Assembly (NCBI GenBank): GCA_023415305.1 | Contig: JAEZKZ010000088.1 | Location: forward strand, 28,900 to 92,899 | Origin: Bacillota bacterium | GTDB lineage: Bacteria; Bacillota; Clostridia; Acetivibrionales; DSM-1351 | Direction of reading: 5' to 3' | Length of the DNA: 64,000 bases | In this document: piece by piece, positions 26,289 to 34,155 of the stretch | How positions within the stretch are numbered: the stretch's first letter is position 1 | Layout: the number at the start of each line of letters is the position of its first letter | The notes under the pieces: generated by a model | The model's input: only the letters and a program-made list of their open reading frames with translations | Database searches by the model: none | What the model was told of the DNA's origin: nothing | Made by a program: the position numbers and the translations under genes

Positions 26289-26951
26289 ATGTATCATAAT
26301 GCATTAAATCTATTATCAATTTTAATGTTGATTTCAGCTTTTGCTTTGATAGCAAACAAACGTCAGAATTCCTATATACCTACCTTCAGATTTCAGTCAA
26401 TTCTCCTGGCTGGAATTTCTCTGCTGGTTTCGGTAAGAGAAATGGTGGTTTCCAAAAAATTTGACGAAGTTATTATTATGTTTGTGTTAATTGTTGTATT
26501 TAAAGTAATAGTGATTCCGAGGTATATGAAGAGAACTGTAGATAAGGTTGAGTATAAGGTGGAAAAAGACTTCTTTATAAATATTCCGCTCTCAATGATT
26601 ATTTGCTGTGGATTGGTAGTTTTAAGCTGGTATATAATTTACCATATTCAGGGAATAACCAATAACTCTGCTAAAAATTATTTAGTATATTCCTTTTCAG
26701 TTGTACTCCTCGGGTTATTCTTTATGATAAGCAGAAAGAAGGCGATCGGTCAAATTATAGGCTTCCTTGTGATAGAAAACGGAATGTTCCTCGCTGCAAT
26801 GCTTACAACAGAGGGAATGCCAATGATTGTTGAACTTGGTCTTTTCTTTGATTTGCTGACTGCCTTCATAATAATGGGAATATTCGTATTTAAAATAAAT
26901 AACACTTTTGAATCTATTGATATAAACAAGCTTAACAACTTAAAGGGATAG
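26289..26951 (+). CDS. hyfE: HyfE-like membrane subunit
   Basis: A 220-residue membrane protein with about six or seven helices, matching HyfE. The N-terminus is YHNALNLLSILMLISAF and the C-terminal half, with IGQIIGFLVIENGMFLAAML and ELGLFFDLLTAFIIMGIFV, is the NuoK-like part carrying a membrane Glu. ATG 26289 is preferred, 7 nt after AGGAG; the GTG at 26283 is too close to it. It belongs to the hydrogenase-4/Ehr core, between hyfC and hyfF. Confidence 0.9.
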   Translation: MYHNALNLLSILMLISAFALIANKRQNSYIPTFRFQSILLAGISLLVSVREMVVSKKFDEVIIMFVLIVVFKVIVIPRYMKRTVDKVEYKVEKDFFINIPLSMIICCGLVVLSWYIIYHIQGITNNSAKNYLVYSFSVVLLGLFFMISRKKAIGQIIGFLVIENGMFLAAMLTTEGMPMIVELGLFFDLLTAFIIMGIFVFKINNTFESIDINKLNNLKG

Positions 26952-27000
26952 AAGAGCAAAACCTAAAGAGATAAAAAGCTGAACTTTAAGGATAAAACGT
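26938..27000 (+). repeat. Degenerate ~22-bp repeats between hyfE and hyfF
   Basis: Three partial copies of a unit like AAAGGGATAGAAGAGCAAAAC begin in the last codons of hyfE and continue almost to the hyfF ribosome site (CTGGAGGAT). The copies differ at many bases. They are non-coding apart from the hyfE end. Confidence 0.45.
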
Positions 27001-27014
27001 ATCTGGAGGATGAA

Positions 27015-28505
27015 ATGAATTTAGCATTCTTAGCTATTCCTGCAATAGCAGCCGGATTAGTCTGGACAAATAAAAATAAATTAATTATCCACTTAACCAA
27101 TCTTGTCTCTGCTGGAGCATTGCTGGCAATGTCGGTATTGGCACTCTATAAGGTAAACAATTCCGGGGTAATTGTTTCAGATGGTTTTTTTAAAGATATA
27201 TTTTATATTGATTCGTTGAGTGTGTACATTTTATTTATTACAACATTAGCTTTTTTTCTGGTATCACTTTATTCTATAAGTTATTTTGGGGAAGAACTCA
27301 GAAGAAAAGTAATTACGCTAAATAAACTTAAATTATTTTATAGCTTATCCAATGCATTTCTACTGTCAATGATTTTGGCGCTAACTACACAGAATATGGG
27401 TGTTATGTGGATTGCAATCGAAGCAACTACACTGGCATCGGCATTTTTGGTTGGTTTTTATAACAATAAAAAAGCAATAGAAGCAGCCTGGAAATACCTG
27501 ATTATCTGTTCAGTGGGTATTGCTTTTTCGTTGTTGGGGATTATTTTACTGTATTATTCCTCAACGGTTCAACTCGGAGGCAACAAGATTGTTGGTCTCA
27601 GCTGGAACTATTTGCTGCACAATGCATCGGCGCTTGATCCCAGTATACTGAAAATATCCTTTATATTTATTCTTATAGGCTTCGGCACAAAGGTTGGGTT
27701 CTCACCGATGCATACCTGGCTACCGGACGCTCACAGTCAAGCGCCATCTCCGGTGAGCTCGCTGCTGTCAGGGGTGCTGCTTAACACAGCGATGTACGGT
27801 ATTATAAGGGTTATGTCTATAGTTAACAAAAGTCTGGGTAACAGCAGCTATACCGGGAATCTTCTTATACTTCTGGGCATAGTGTCTATTGGCACAGCGG
27901 CAATATTTATACTGGTTCAGCATGATTACAAAAGGCTGCTGGCCTATTCCAGTATAGAGCATATGGGTATAATTGCACTGGGACTGGGAATATGCACTCC
28001 TGTAAGTATATTTGCCGCCCTATACCACACCTTTAATCATGCAATAACCAAATCCATGCTTTTTATTTCTACCGGTAATGTTTATCTGAAATATCATACG
28101 AAGAAGATATCAAGTATAAAGGGACTGATAAAAAGCATGCCGGTTACAGGGGTAGTCTTTGCACTGGGGGCATTTGCAATAACGGGTATGCCGCCCTTCG
28201 GTATTTTTATGAGTGAGTTTAATACAGTGGCAGCAGCTGTTTTTGCTAAAAAATATATTATTGCAGTATTGCTTCTGATCTTTTTGGCGGCAGTATTTGG
28301 CGGGTTTACAAAACAACTAGGCAAAATGTTTTATGGAAATATTAACAATCCGGAAATAAAAAAAGGTGAACTCGACATAATTGGACCAGTTGTACTTATT
28401 ACACTTCTATGTATTTCAGTACTTATGGGTGTATATATACCCGGACCCATAAGGACACTTATGGATAATGCAACTGATATAATTTCGGGATTGGGGGGAA
28501 GGTAA
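27015..28505 (+). CDS. hyfF: HyfF/EhrD-like proton-translocating membrane subunit
   Basis: A 496-residue second antiporter-like subunit with about 14 helices. Signatures are WIAIEATTLASAFLVGFYNNKKAIEAAWKY (Glu and Lys, about residues 135-164), GTKVGFSPMHTWLPDAHSQAPS (about 222-243) and LYHTFNHAITKSMLFISTG (about 336). Two different antiporter subunits (HyfB and HyfF) in one operon suggest more than one ion path, as in Hyf. It is followed by the large subunit gene after one nucleotide, so the two are co-translated. Confidence 0.94.
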   Translation: MNLAFLAIPAIAAGLVWTNKNKLIIHLTNLVSAGALLAMSVLALYKVNNSGVIVSDGFFKDIFYIDSLSVYILFITTLAFFLVSLYSISYFGEELRRKVITLNKLKLFYSLSNAFLLSMILALTTQNMGVMWIAIEATTLASAFLVGFYNNKKAIEAAWKYLIICSVGIAFSLLGIILLYYSSTVQLGGNKIVGLSWNYLLHNASALDPSILKISFIFILIGFGTKVGFSPMHTWLPDAHSQAPSPVSSLLSGVLLNTAMYGIIRVMSIVNKSLGNSSYTGNLLILLGIVSIGTAAIFILVQHDYKRLLAYSSIEHMGIIALGLGICTPVSIFAALYHTFNHAITKSMLFISTGNVYLKYHTKKISSIKGLIKSMPVTGVVFALGAFAITGMPPFGIFMSEFNTVAAAVFAKKYIIAVLLLIFLAAVFGGFTKQLGKMFYGNINNPEIKKGELDIIGPVVLITLLCISVLMGVYIPGPIRTLMDNATDIISGLGGR

Positions 28506-28506
28506 A

Positions 28507-30096
28507 ATGGTGTCTGAGGCTATTTTTGAGGCTATAAACAGACTTTTATCCAGTTTTGTTGTTGAAAGCAGGCTCTTAAATGAAAATGAAATTTATACTG
28601 AGATTTCCCCTGAAAACATAAAGGATGCCTGTAATAATATTTACAGTAATATTGACTGCGTTCTTATTAATTTATTTGGAAACGACATATCGGTTTCTGA
28701 GAAGATTCAGATATATTATACTTTTTCGGTAAGATCCTCAAACAGTCTTATTACTCTTTATACCAAAGTGGAGAAATCGGAAATCATGCAGCTTAAATCT
28801 CTTGCCAACGACATTCCGTCTGCAGCATTTTATGAACGAGAAATACAGGATATGTATGGAATACAATTCAACAATATTCCTGATAGTAGGGAATTGGTTC
28901 ACCACGGCAATTTTCCTCAAAAGGTATATCCCCTTAGGAAAGCATTTAAGGTAAATACAAGGCTTGGGTTTGAAAAGCGGGAGCTTAAATTTACCAATGT
29001 ATCAGGAACAGGGGTATTTGAGGTTCCGGTGGGACCTGTCCATGCGGGAATTATAGAACCGGGACATTTCAGGTTCAGCGTAGCCGGTGAACCTATAATA
29101 AATTTGGAGGCAAAGCTGTATTATGTTCACAGAGGCCTTGAGAAGCTTGCTGAAAACGAAAACTATATGAAAGTACTCCTGTTTTCTGAGCGTATCTCTG
29201 GTGATGAAACCTTTACAAACTCTTTAGCATATTGTCAGGCAATAGAAAAACTTAGCGGAGTAACTTATTTGCCTGAGAGAGCCATTTTTACAAGAGTAAT
29301 ATTTGCCGAGCTTGAAAGAATTTGTGCTCATTTGGGCGATATATCAGGATTATGTGTTGATACTGCCTACGTTTTTCCGGCAGGACAGTTTGCAATGATG
29401 AGACGTTGGATATTGATTTTATGCGAGCAGCTCACCGGCAGCAGATTTTTAAGAAATTCCAACAAACCGGGAGGCATACGCCGTGATTTTATCCGTAATA
29501 ATGATAAGATTATAACTGAATGTATAGACAAGTTGGAAAGAGAGTTTACCGAGACAATTTCCATCATTAAAAATAATGGAATGTTTATCGATAGAGTGGA
29601 GCATACCGGTATTTTAGACCATGAAATTGCTGTTGATCTCAATGCTGTAGGTCCGGGAGGAAGGGCAAGCGGAATAAAAACCGATGTTAGGAAGGAATTC
29701 CCTTATGCCGCCTATGACAAACTTAGATTCAATATCCCCGAACACTCATACGGTGATGTTAATTGCAGAATGAATGTAAAAATCGAGGAAATATTTGAAG
29801 CCATGGCACTGATCAGGCAGGCTCTGGATAGAATGCCTGAGGAAGGTCCGATATCCATCCAAATCGGAGAGCTAAAGCCTTATTCATTTGCTTTTGGTAT
29901 TACAGAAGCTCCGAGAGGTGAAAATGTTCATTTTGTTATGACAGGGGAAAATAATACAATATTACGTTATAAGGTCAGAACACCTTCCTTCTGTAACTGG
30001 CCTGCGCTATGTCATGCTGTCAAGACAAATACCCTGACGGATTTTCCGCTGATAAATAAAAGCTTTAATCTTTCCTATGCGGGAAATGACCTGTAA
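28507..30096 (+). CDS. hyfG: HyfG/NuoCD-like large subunit lacking the Ni-Fe cysteines
   Basis: A 529-residue fusion of a NuoC-like 30-kDa domain (residues 1-about 165, with EREIQDMYGIQFNNIPDSRELVHHGNFPQ) and a NuoD/hydrogenase-large-subunit-like domain (about 170-529). Where hydrogenase-3/4 large subunits have ERVCGIC, this protein has ERISGDETF (about 233). The C-terminal DPCxxC is replaced by KSFNLSYAGNDL. All four Ni-Fe ligands are therefore absent. It cannot hold the usual Ni-Fe site and should not be called a hydrogenase. This is the state described for Ehr (hydrogenase-related) complexes and for complex I. There is no sign of the C-terminal cleavage peptide or of maturation genes nearby. 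Confidence 0.92.
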   Translation: MVSEAIFEAINRLLSSFVVESRLLNENEIYTEISPENIKDACNNIYSNIDCVLINLFGNDISVSEKIQIYYTFSVRSSNSLITLYTKVEKSEIMQLKSLANDIPSAAFYEREIQDMYGIQFNNIPDSRELVHHGNFPQKVYPLRKAFKVNTRLGFEKRELKFTNVSGTGVFEVPVGPVHAGIIEPGHFRFSVAGEPIINLEAKLYYVHRGLEKLAENENYMKVLLFSERISGDETFTNSLAYCQAIEKLSGVTYLPERAIFTRVIFAELERICAHLGDISGLCVDTAYVFPAGQFAMMRRWILILCEQLTGSRFLRNSNKPGGIRRDFIRNNDKIITECIDKLEREFTETISIIKNNGMFIDRVEHTGILDHEIAVDLNAVGPGGRASGIKTDVRKEFPYAAYDKLRFNIPEHSYGDVNCRMNVKIEEIFEAMALIRQALDRMPEEGPISIQIGELKPYSFAFGITEAPRGENVHFVMTGENNTILRYKVRTPSFCNWPALCHAVKTNTLTDFPLINKSFNLSYAGNDL

Positions 30097-30116
30097 CATA
30101 TTTCACAACATTATGT

Positions 30117-30131
30117 GGCCGCAATGCGGCC
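30117..30131 (+). repeat. GGCCGC hairpin, copy 1
   Basis: GGCCGC-AAT-GCGGCC is a perfect 6-bp hairpin, 21 nt after the large-subunit stop. It lies within a 24-nt element (CATTATGTGGCCGCAATGCG and four more bases) that recurs about 1.1 kb downstream, on the other side of the ferredoxin/small subunit gene. Confidence 0.7.
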
Positions 30132-30146
30132 CGATAACATCATGTT

Positions 30147-30220
30147 AAGCCACTAAAGTGTCAAAGCCACTAAAGCATCAAGCTACTAAAGCATCAAGCT
30201 ACTAAAGCGTCAAAGCCGTA
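30147..30220 (+). repeat. 16-17-bp tandem repeats upstream of the ferredoxin/small subunit gene
   Basis: Four and a half units of AAGC(C/T)ACTAAAGC(A/G)TC(A) fill the gap between the large-subunit gene and the next ribosome site (TAGGAGG). The units are close copies, so the array is recent. It shows no start codon and no terminator-like T run. Confidence 0.85.
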
Positions 30221-30241
30221 TAGTGGATATAGGAGGTTTAT

Positions 30242-31042
30242 ATGCATAATATAGTTAAAAAAATGTTTCAGCATGGTACTGTTACTGTTGATTATCCTAA
30301 GAAACCAATAAAAAGTTCATTTATAACCGGCTCGCCGGGATTTGATTATAATAAATGCAAGCGATGCATGAAATGTAAGAACACATGCCCAACTGGGGCT
30401 ATTGTATTTGTTGATAATGATAAGGAGAAAACCAAGTCTCCGGCTGTCAATCTGGATGAATGTATATTCTGTCGTTTTTGTGAAGAAAATTGTCCTGAGG
30501 GAGCCATCTGTCTTTCCAACAGGTTTGAACTTGCTCAAAAGAGCAGAGAATCGCTTCGTTCGTCTCCTGTATATATTTCTGAAGAAGAGGTTAATGGATT
30601 TGAATATGAGCTTTTGGGGAAGCAATTAAAGGAAAAAGTGTATTCCAAATTCGGCAAAAGTCTACATATAAGAGAGGTTGATGCCGGTTCCTGTAATGGG
30701 TGCGATTATGAAATCAATGCCTTAGGCAGCCCATACAATGATATCGAGCGTTTTGGTATACATTTCGTGGCCTCTCCAAGACACGCTGACATGCTGCTTG
30801 TGACCGGGTGTGTTACGAGAAATATGGAGGAAGCACTGATAAAGACCTATAATGCCGCACCATCGCCCAAACTGGTGGTAGCTGTTGGCGCCTGTGCCTG
30901 TAGTGGAGGTATATTTAAAAACAGCTATGCAGGTAAAAATGGAATAGATAGCATTTTACCTGTTGATGTTTATATACCGGGTTGCCCCCCTAGGCCGCAG
31001 GCTATAATATATGGTATACTTAAGGCTATAGGCAGAATGTAA
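30242..31042 (+). CDS. Ferredoxin-NuoB-like small subunit fusion (HyfH-HyfI type)
   Basis: The 266-residue protein joins two subunits that are normally separate. Residues about 35-100 are a 2[4Fe-4S] ferredoxin domain: CKRCMKCKNTCPTGAI and CIFCRFCEENCPEGAI, like HyfH/NuoI. Residues about 135-266 are a NuoB/HyfI-like small subunit, with SCNGCD, VTGCVTRN, GACACSGG and PGCPPRP providing the ligands of the proximal [4Fe-4S] cluster. Electrons would pass from the ferredoxin domain to that cluster next to the large subunit. This makes the complex look ferredoxin-linked. ATG 30242 follows AGGAGGTTTAT. It is the last gene of the operon. Confidence 0.93.
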   Translation: MHNIVKKMFQHGTVTVDYPKKPIKSSFITGSPGFDYNKCKRCMKCKNTCPTGAIVFVDNDKEKTKSPAVNLDECIFCRFCEENCPEGAICLSNRFELAQKSRESLRSSPVYISEEEVNGFEYELLGKQLKEKVYSKFGKSLHIREVDAGSCNGCDYEINALGSPYNDIERFGIHFVASPRHADMLLVTGCVTRNMEEALIKTYNAAPSPKLVVAVGACACSGGIFKNSYAGKNGIDSILPVDVYIPGCPPRPQAIIYGILKAIGRM

Positions 31043-31099
31043 AAGTTACTTCAATTTTACTTCGCTAAAGCTCGTCTTCCAAACTAACCTATGAATTTA

Positions 31100-31156
31100 T
31101 GGCCGTGCGAAATATCCAAAATATTTTATCAAATATTTTGAAAACGCACATGGCCA
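31100..31156 (+). terminator. Long imperfect hairpin after the hyf-like operon
   Basis: TGGCCGTGCG (31100-31109) pairs with the complement of CGCACATGGCCA, and AAAATATTT pairs with AAATATTTTG nearer the loop. No T run follows directly. It may act as an mRNA end stabiliser or a weak terminator. Confidence 0.5.
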
Positions 31157-31214
31157 ATTAACCTCCTTTATTTGCCTTATAGCGGTAAAGGATATAATTT
31201 TCATTACATTTTGT

Positions 31215-31229
31215 GGCCGCTATGCGGCT
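31215..31229 (+). repeat. GGCCGC hairpin, copy 2
   Basis: GGCCGC-TAT-GCGGCT, within CATTTTGTGGCCGCTATGCG plus two bases, is the second copy of the element found at 30117. It ends about 13 nt before the start codon of the Cys-rich protein and lies directly against that gene's ribosome site (ATGGAGG). Confidence 0.7.
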
Positions 31230-31242
31230 CATGGAGGTTAAT

Positions 31243-31488
31243 ATGACAGAACAATGCGAATTATATGACAGAGAATGTATTGACTGCGGTGAATGTGACA
31301 TGTGTGATCTGAATCCTGAAAAGCACTGTGACGATTGCGGCCGCTGTCTTGAGGAATCGGAAGATTATAGAAGTGTTACAGTTCAGGACTTTTTCAAACA
31401 AAATGTTACAAAGGAACAGTTGGCCAGAATGGAAAAAGAGCTATTAAAGCGTCAGGCCGAAGCAGAAGCAGAAGAAAAGGAAAAATGA
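31243..31488 (+). CDS. Small cysteine-rich protein of unknown function
   Basis: An 81-residue acidic protein with eight cysteines in the first 35 residues (positions 5, 12, 15, 18, 21, 29, 32, 35), arranged as CxxCxxCxxC and CxxCxxC. A charged helical tail rich in Glu, Ala and Lys ends the chain. The spacing suggests metal or Fe-S binding, but it is not a standard ferredoxin pattern. It starts at ATG 31243 after ATGGAGGTTAAT. An in-frame ATG at 31213 would run through the hairpin and ribosome site. The gene sits 15 nt before a NifS-type desulfurase and is likely co-transcribed, which hints at sulfur or Fe-S handling. That role is inference. Confidence 0.75.
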   Translation: MTEQCELYDRECIDCGECDMCDLNPEKHCDDCGRCLEESEDYRSVTVQDFFKQNVTKEQLARMEKELLKRQAEAEAEEKEK

Positions 31489-31503
31489 GAGGGTTTTTAT
31501 TTA

Positions 31504-32667
31504 ATGAATAATGAGATTTACCTGGATAACAGTGCAACTACAAAGCCTTACAACGAGGTAATCGAGTATGTTTCTGAGGTCAGTAAAGAATATTACGGAA
31601 ATCCCTCTTCTTTGCATACTAAAGGAATTGAAGCAGAAAACCTTGTAAAAAAGGCCAGAAATCAGATATCCAGTGTACTAAGAGCAGATCCTAAAGAGAT
31701 ATATTTCACATCAGGCGGGACAGAATCCAATAACATGGCTATAATTGGTTATTTACGCGCTAATCCAAGAGCCGGAAAACACATTATTACCAGTGAAATT
31801 GAGCATCCGTCAGTGCTGGAGGTCTTTAAACACCTGTCTTCCGAAGGTTATCGCGTGGACTACATCCCTGTGGACCAACGGGGAATAATAAAGTTGGAGG
31901 CATTGAGAAAGGTGGCCGACAGGGAGACTGCACTTTTAAGCTTTATGCTTACCAATAATGAAGTGGGCTCCAACCAGCCTGTATCTGAGATAAATGCTAT
32001 CAGAAAGGAGTTATGCCCTTCTGCAGTACTTCATATCGATGCTGTGCAGGCATTTGGCAAAACTCAGATATATCCGGCAGGTATAAATATTGATCTTTTA
32101 TCTGTCAGTTCTCATAAAATACATGGCCCTAAAGGAATAGGTACACTTTATATCAGAAAAGGTATTAAAGTGAAGCCGATTCTTCTCGGAGGGGGGCAGG
32201 AAACAGCGCTGCGTTCGGGAACTGAAAATGTGCCTGGAATTTGCGGTTTTGGCCTGGCAGCTGAAATGACCTCATCAGCCATGGAGGAGAATTACAACAG
32301 GGTTAGTACTTTAAAGGAGCATTTTATAGGAGAAATCAGGCGGAATTTTGGGGATGCACTTATAAATTCTTCTGAGGAAGCCTTGCCATATATAATTAAT
32401 GTTTCTTTTCCAAATCTAAAATCAGAAGTATTGCTGCACCATCTGGAGCAAAGGAACATTTTTGTATCGACAGGTTCTGCCTGTTCATCACACAAAAGCA
32501 GCCACAGCTACGTGCTCAAAGCCATGGGAGTTCCGCCCAAGTATATTGATGGAGCTATTCGCTTTAGCCTGTCAGCAGCAAATACAATACAGGAAATGGA
32601 TGAAACTATTGCAGCTTTAAAAGAAATTATTCCGGTAATAAGTATTAAGCGCAGAGGGAAAGTTTGA
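31504..32667 (+). CDS. NifS/IscS-like cysteine desulfurase
   Basis: A 387-residue PLP enzyme. FTSGGTESNNMAIIGYL (about residues 68-84), HIDAVQAFGK (about 178), the PLP lysine in SVSSHKIHGPKGIGTL (about 203) and the persulfide loop STGSACSSHKSSHSY (Cys about 326) are all present. It takes sulfur from cysteine to a persulfide. thiI follows 81 nt downstream. In Gram-positives a dedicated NifS-type desulfurase (NifZ in B. subtilis) next to thiI supplies sulfur for 4-thiouridine, so that is its likely partner. It could also serve Fe-S assembly. Confidence 0.92.
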   Translation: MNNEIYLDNSATTKPYNEVIEYVSEVSKEYYGNPSSLHTKGIEAENLVKKARNQISSVLRADPKEIYFTSGGTESNNMAIIGYLRANPRAGKHIITSEIEHPSVLEVFKHLSSEGYRVDYIPVDQRGIIKLEALRKVADRETALLSFMLTNNEVGSNQPVSEINAIRKELCPSAVLHIDAVQAFGKTQIYPAGINIDLLSVSSHKIHGPKGIGTLYIRKGIKVKPILLGGGQETALRSGTENVPGICGFGLAAEMTSSAMEENYNRVSTLKEHFIGEIRRNFGDALINSSEEALPYIINVSFPNLKSEVLLHHLEQRNIFVSTGSACSSHKSSHSYVLKAMGVPPKYIDGAIRFSLSAANTIQEMDETIAALKEIIPVISIKRRGKV

Positions 32668-32748
32668 TTATAAAGGAAAGTTAAAATATTAATGTAGAAT
32701 ATATTCAACAGTTGTTGGACAATGCCATAGATGGCTTGGGAGGGTTAG

Positions 32749-33924
32749 ATGAAGAAAATAATATTGGTACGTTACGGTGAAATCATTCTTAAAGGTTTAA
32801 ATAGACCTGTTTTCGAAGACAAGCTGATAGGTAATATTAAGAGTGCAATCCTTAAAGCAGGAGATGCAAAAGTTTTAAAATCTCAGGGTAGAATATATAT
32901 CGAACCCCAGGTGGAGGATTATGATTTTGATTATGCACTTCAGAAAATAACAAGGATATTCGGAGTAGTGTCTGTAAGTCCTGTTTTAAAAATTGAAACA
33001 GATTACGAGCAAATAAAAGCAACAGCTTTGAAGGTAGCTGCAGACTTAATTTCACAACATGGTTACAAGACCTTTAAACTAGAAACAAAGAGGGGGAATA
33101 AAAAGTTCCCGATGCAATCCCCTGAAATAAGTGCAGATGTGGGCGGATACATTCTTGAAAATATCCCGGGGCTGACAGTTGACGTTAAGAATCCTGATTT
33201 TATAATTTATCTGGAAGTAAGAGAAAGCTCCTACGTTTATTCTGAAATAATTAAAGCTCATGGCGGTATGCCCATAGGCTCCAACGGGAAAGCTTTATTA
33301 CTTCTGTCCGGTGGAATTGACAGCCCTGTCGCAGGTTGGATGATGGGCAAGAGAGGCGTAGAGATTGAAGCCATACATTTCTATAGCTATCCATATACAA
33401 GTGAGAGAGCCAAGCAAAAAGTAATTGATCTTGCTCAAATTCTATCTCAGTACTGCGGTAAACTCAGACTACATGTTGTTCCGTTTACCGAAATACAGCT
33501 GGCAATTAATGACAATTGTCCTGAAGAACAGCTTACCATCATTATGAGACGAATAATGATGAGAATAGCTGAAATCGTTGCCCGCAAAACCAATTCCATG
33601 GCGCTGATTACAGGTGAAAGCATGGGACAGGTTGCCAGTCAGACAATGCAGAGTTTGTATTGTACAGATTCAGCAGTAAATATGCCTGTTTTCAGACCAT
33701 TAATCGGAATGGATAAGGTTGAGGTTGTTGATATAGCCAGAAAAATTGATACCTTTGAAACCTCTATACTGCCTTATGAGGATTGCTGTACTGTTTTTGT
33801 AGCCAAGCATCCCCAGACAAAGCCAAAGCTTAATAAAATTATGGAGTCGGAAAAGGCTGTAGATTTCGAACCGTTGATAGATAAAGCAGTTGAGGGTACT
33901 GAAGTTATTGTGCTGAAGCCGTAA
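32749..33924 (+). CDS. thiI: tRNA 4-thiouridine synthase ThiI (no rhodanese domain)
   Basis: A 391-residue ThiI with an N-terminal ferredoxin-like and THUMP region (about residues 1-165) and a PP-loop adenylation domain: LLLSGGIDSPVAGWMMGKRG (about 183-202) and, later, ALITGESMGQVASQTMQSL. It activates U8 of tRNA for thiolation. The C-terminal rhodanese extension of the E. coli protein is absent, as in Bacillus. There sulfur is passed from a partner desulfurase, which is encoded immediately upstream here. GGGAGGG precedes the ATG. A terminator-like hairpin follows. Confidence 0.95.
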   Translation: MKKIILVRYGEIILKGLNRPVFEDKLIGNIKSAILKAGDAKVLKSQGRIYIEPQVEDYDFDYALQKITRIFGVVSVSPVLKIETDYEQIKATALKVAADLISQHGYKTFKLETKRGNKKFPMQSPEISADVGGYILENIPGLTVDVKNPDFIIYLEVRESSYVYSEIIKAHGGMPIGSNGKALLLLSGGIDSPVAGWMMGKRGVEIEAIHFYSYPYTSERAKQKVIDLAQILSQYCGKLRLHVVPFTEIQLAINDNCPEEQLTIIMRRIMMRIAEIVARKTNSMALITGESMGQVASQTMQSLYCTDSAVNMPVFRPLIGMDKVEVVDIARKIDTFETSILPYEDCCTVFVAKHPQTKPKLNKIMESEKAVDFEPLIDKAVEGTEVIVLKP

Positions 33925-33949
33925 GTATGAAATTGGAGTAGAAAATTAC

Positions 33950-34003
33950 AAAAGCAGTTGGACAAAAGCCTTATGCAAGTGGCTGTGTTCATCTGCTTTT
34001 TAA
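33950..34003 (+). terminator. Terminator after thiI
   Basis: AAAAGCAG pairs with CTGCTTTTT across an interrupted stem that also holds GACA/TGT and AGCC/GGCT. It ends with a T run and closes the cysteine-protein/desulfurase/thiI unit. Confidence 0.75.
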
Positions 34004-34089
34004 TTTCTAGTTAGTAACCTTTTCATATTTGATATATTTAGATTATTAATTACATAATAGGATTAATTTAGTAATATTCAGTAAAAGGT

Positions 34090-34118
34090 GGAAGGAATAT
34101 GGTTTATAATGTCGAATT
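34090..34118 (+). promoter_or_regulatory. GGAAGG-N15-GTCGAA promoter-like motif, copy 1
   Basis: GGAAGGAATAT (34090-34100) and TGTCGAATT-like GTCGAATT (34111-34118), 21 nt between their first bases, lie 38 nt before the start region of the kelch gene. The same two blocks at the same spacing occur at 35701 and 41254. GGAA in the upstream element is ECF-like and CGAA in the downstream one recalls SigI-type -10 elements. Confidence 0.55.
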
Positions 34119-34155
34119 GGTCTATGACTAAAAACTAATAAGGAGAAGAAATAAA

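Noticed and set aside
28507..30096. Calling the operon a formate hydrogenlyase or hydrogenase-4
   Set aside because: The large subunit lacks all four Ni-Fe ligands, and there are no formate dehydrogenase or maturation genes next to it.
30147..30220. CRISPR array
   Set aside because: The 16-17-bp units are directly adjacent with no spacers, and no cas genes are present.
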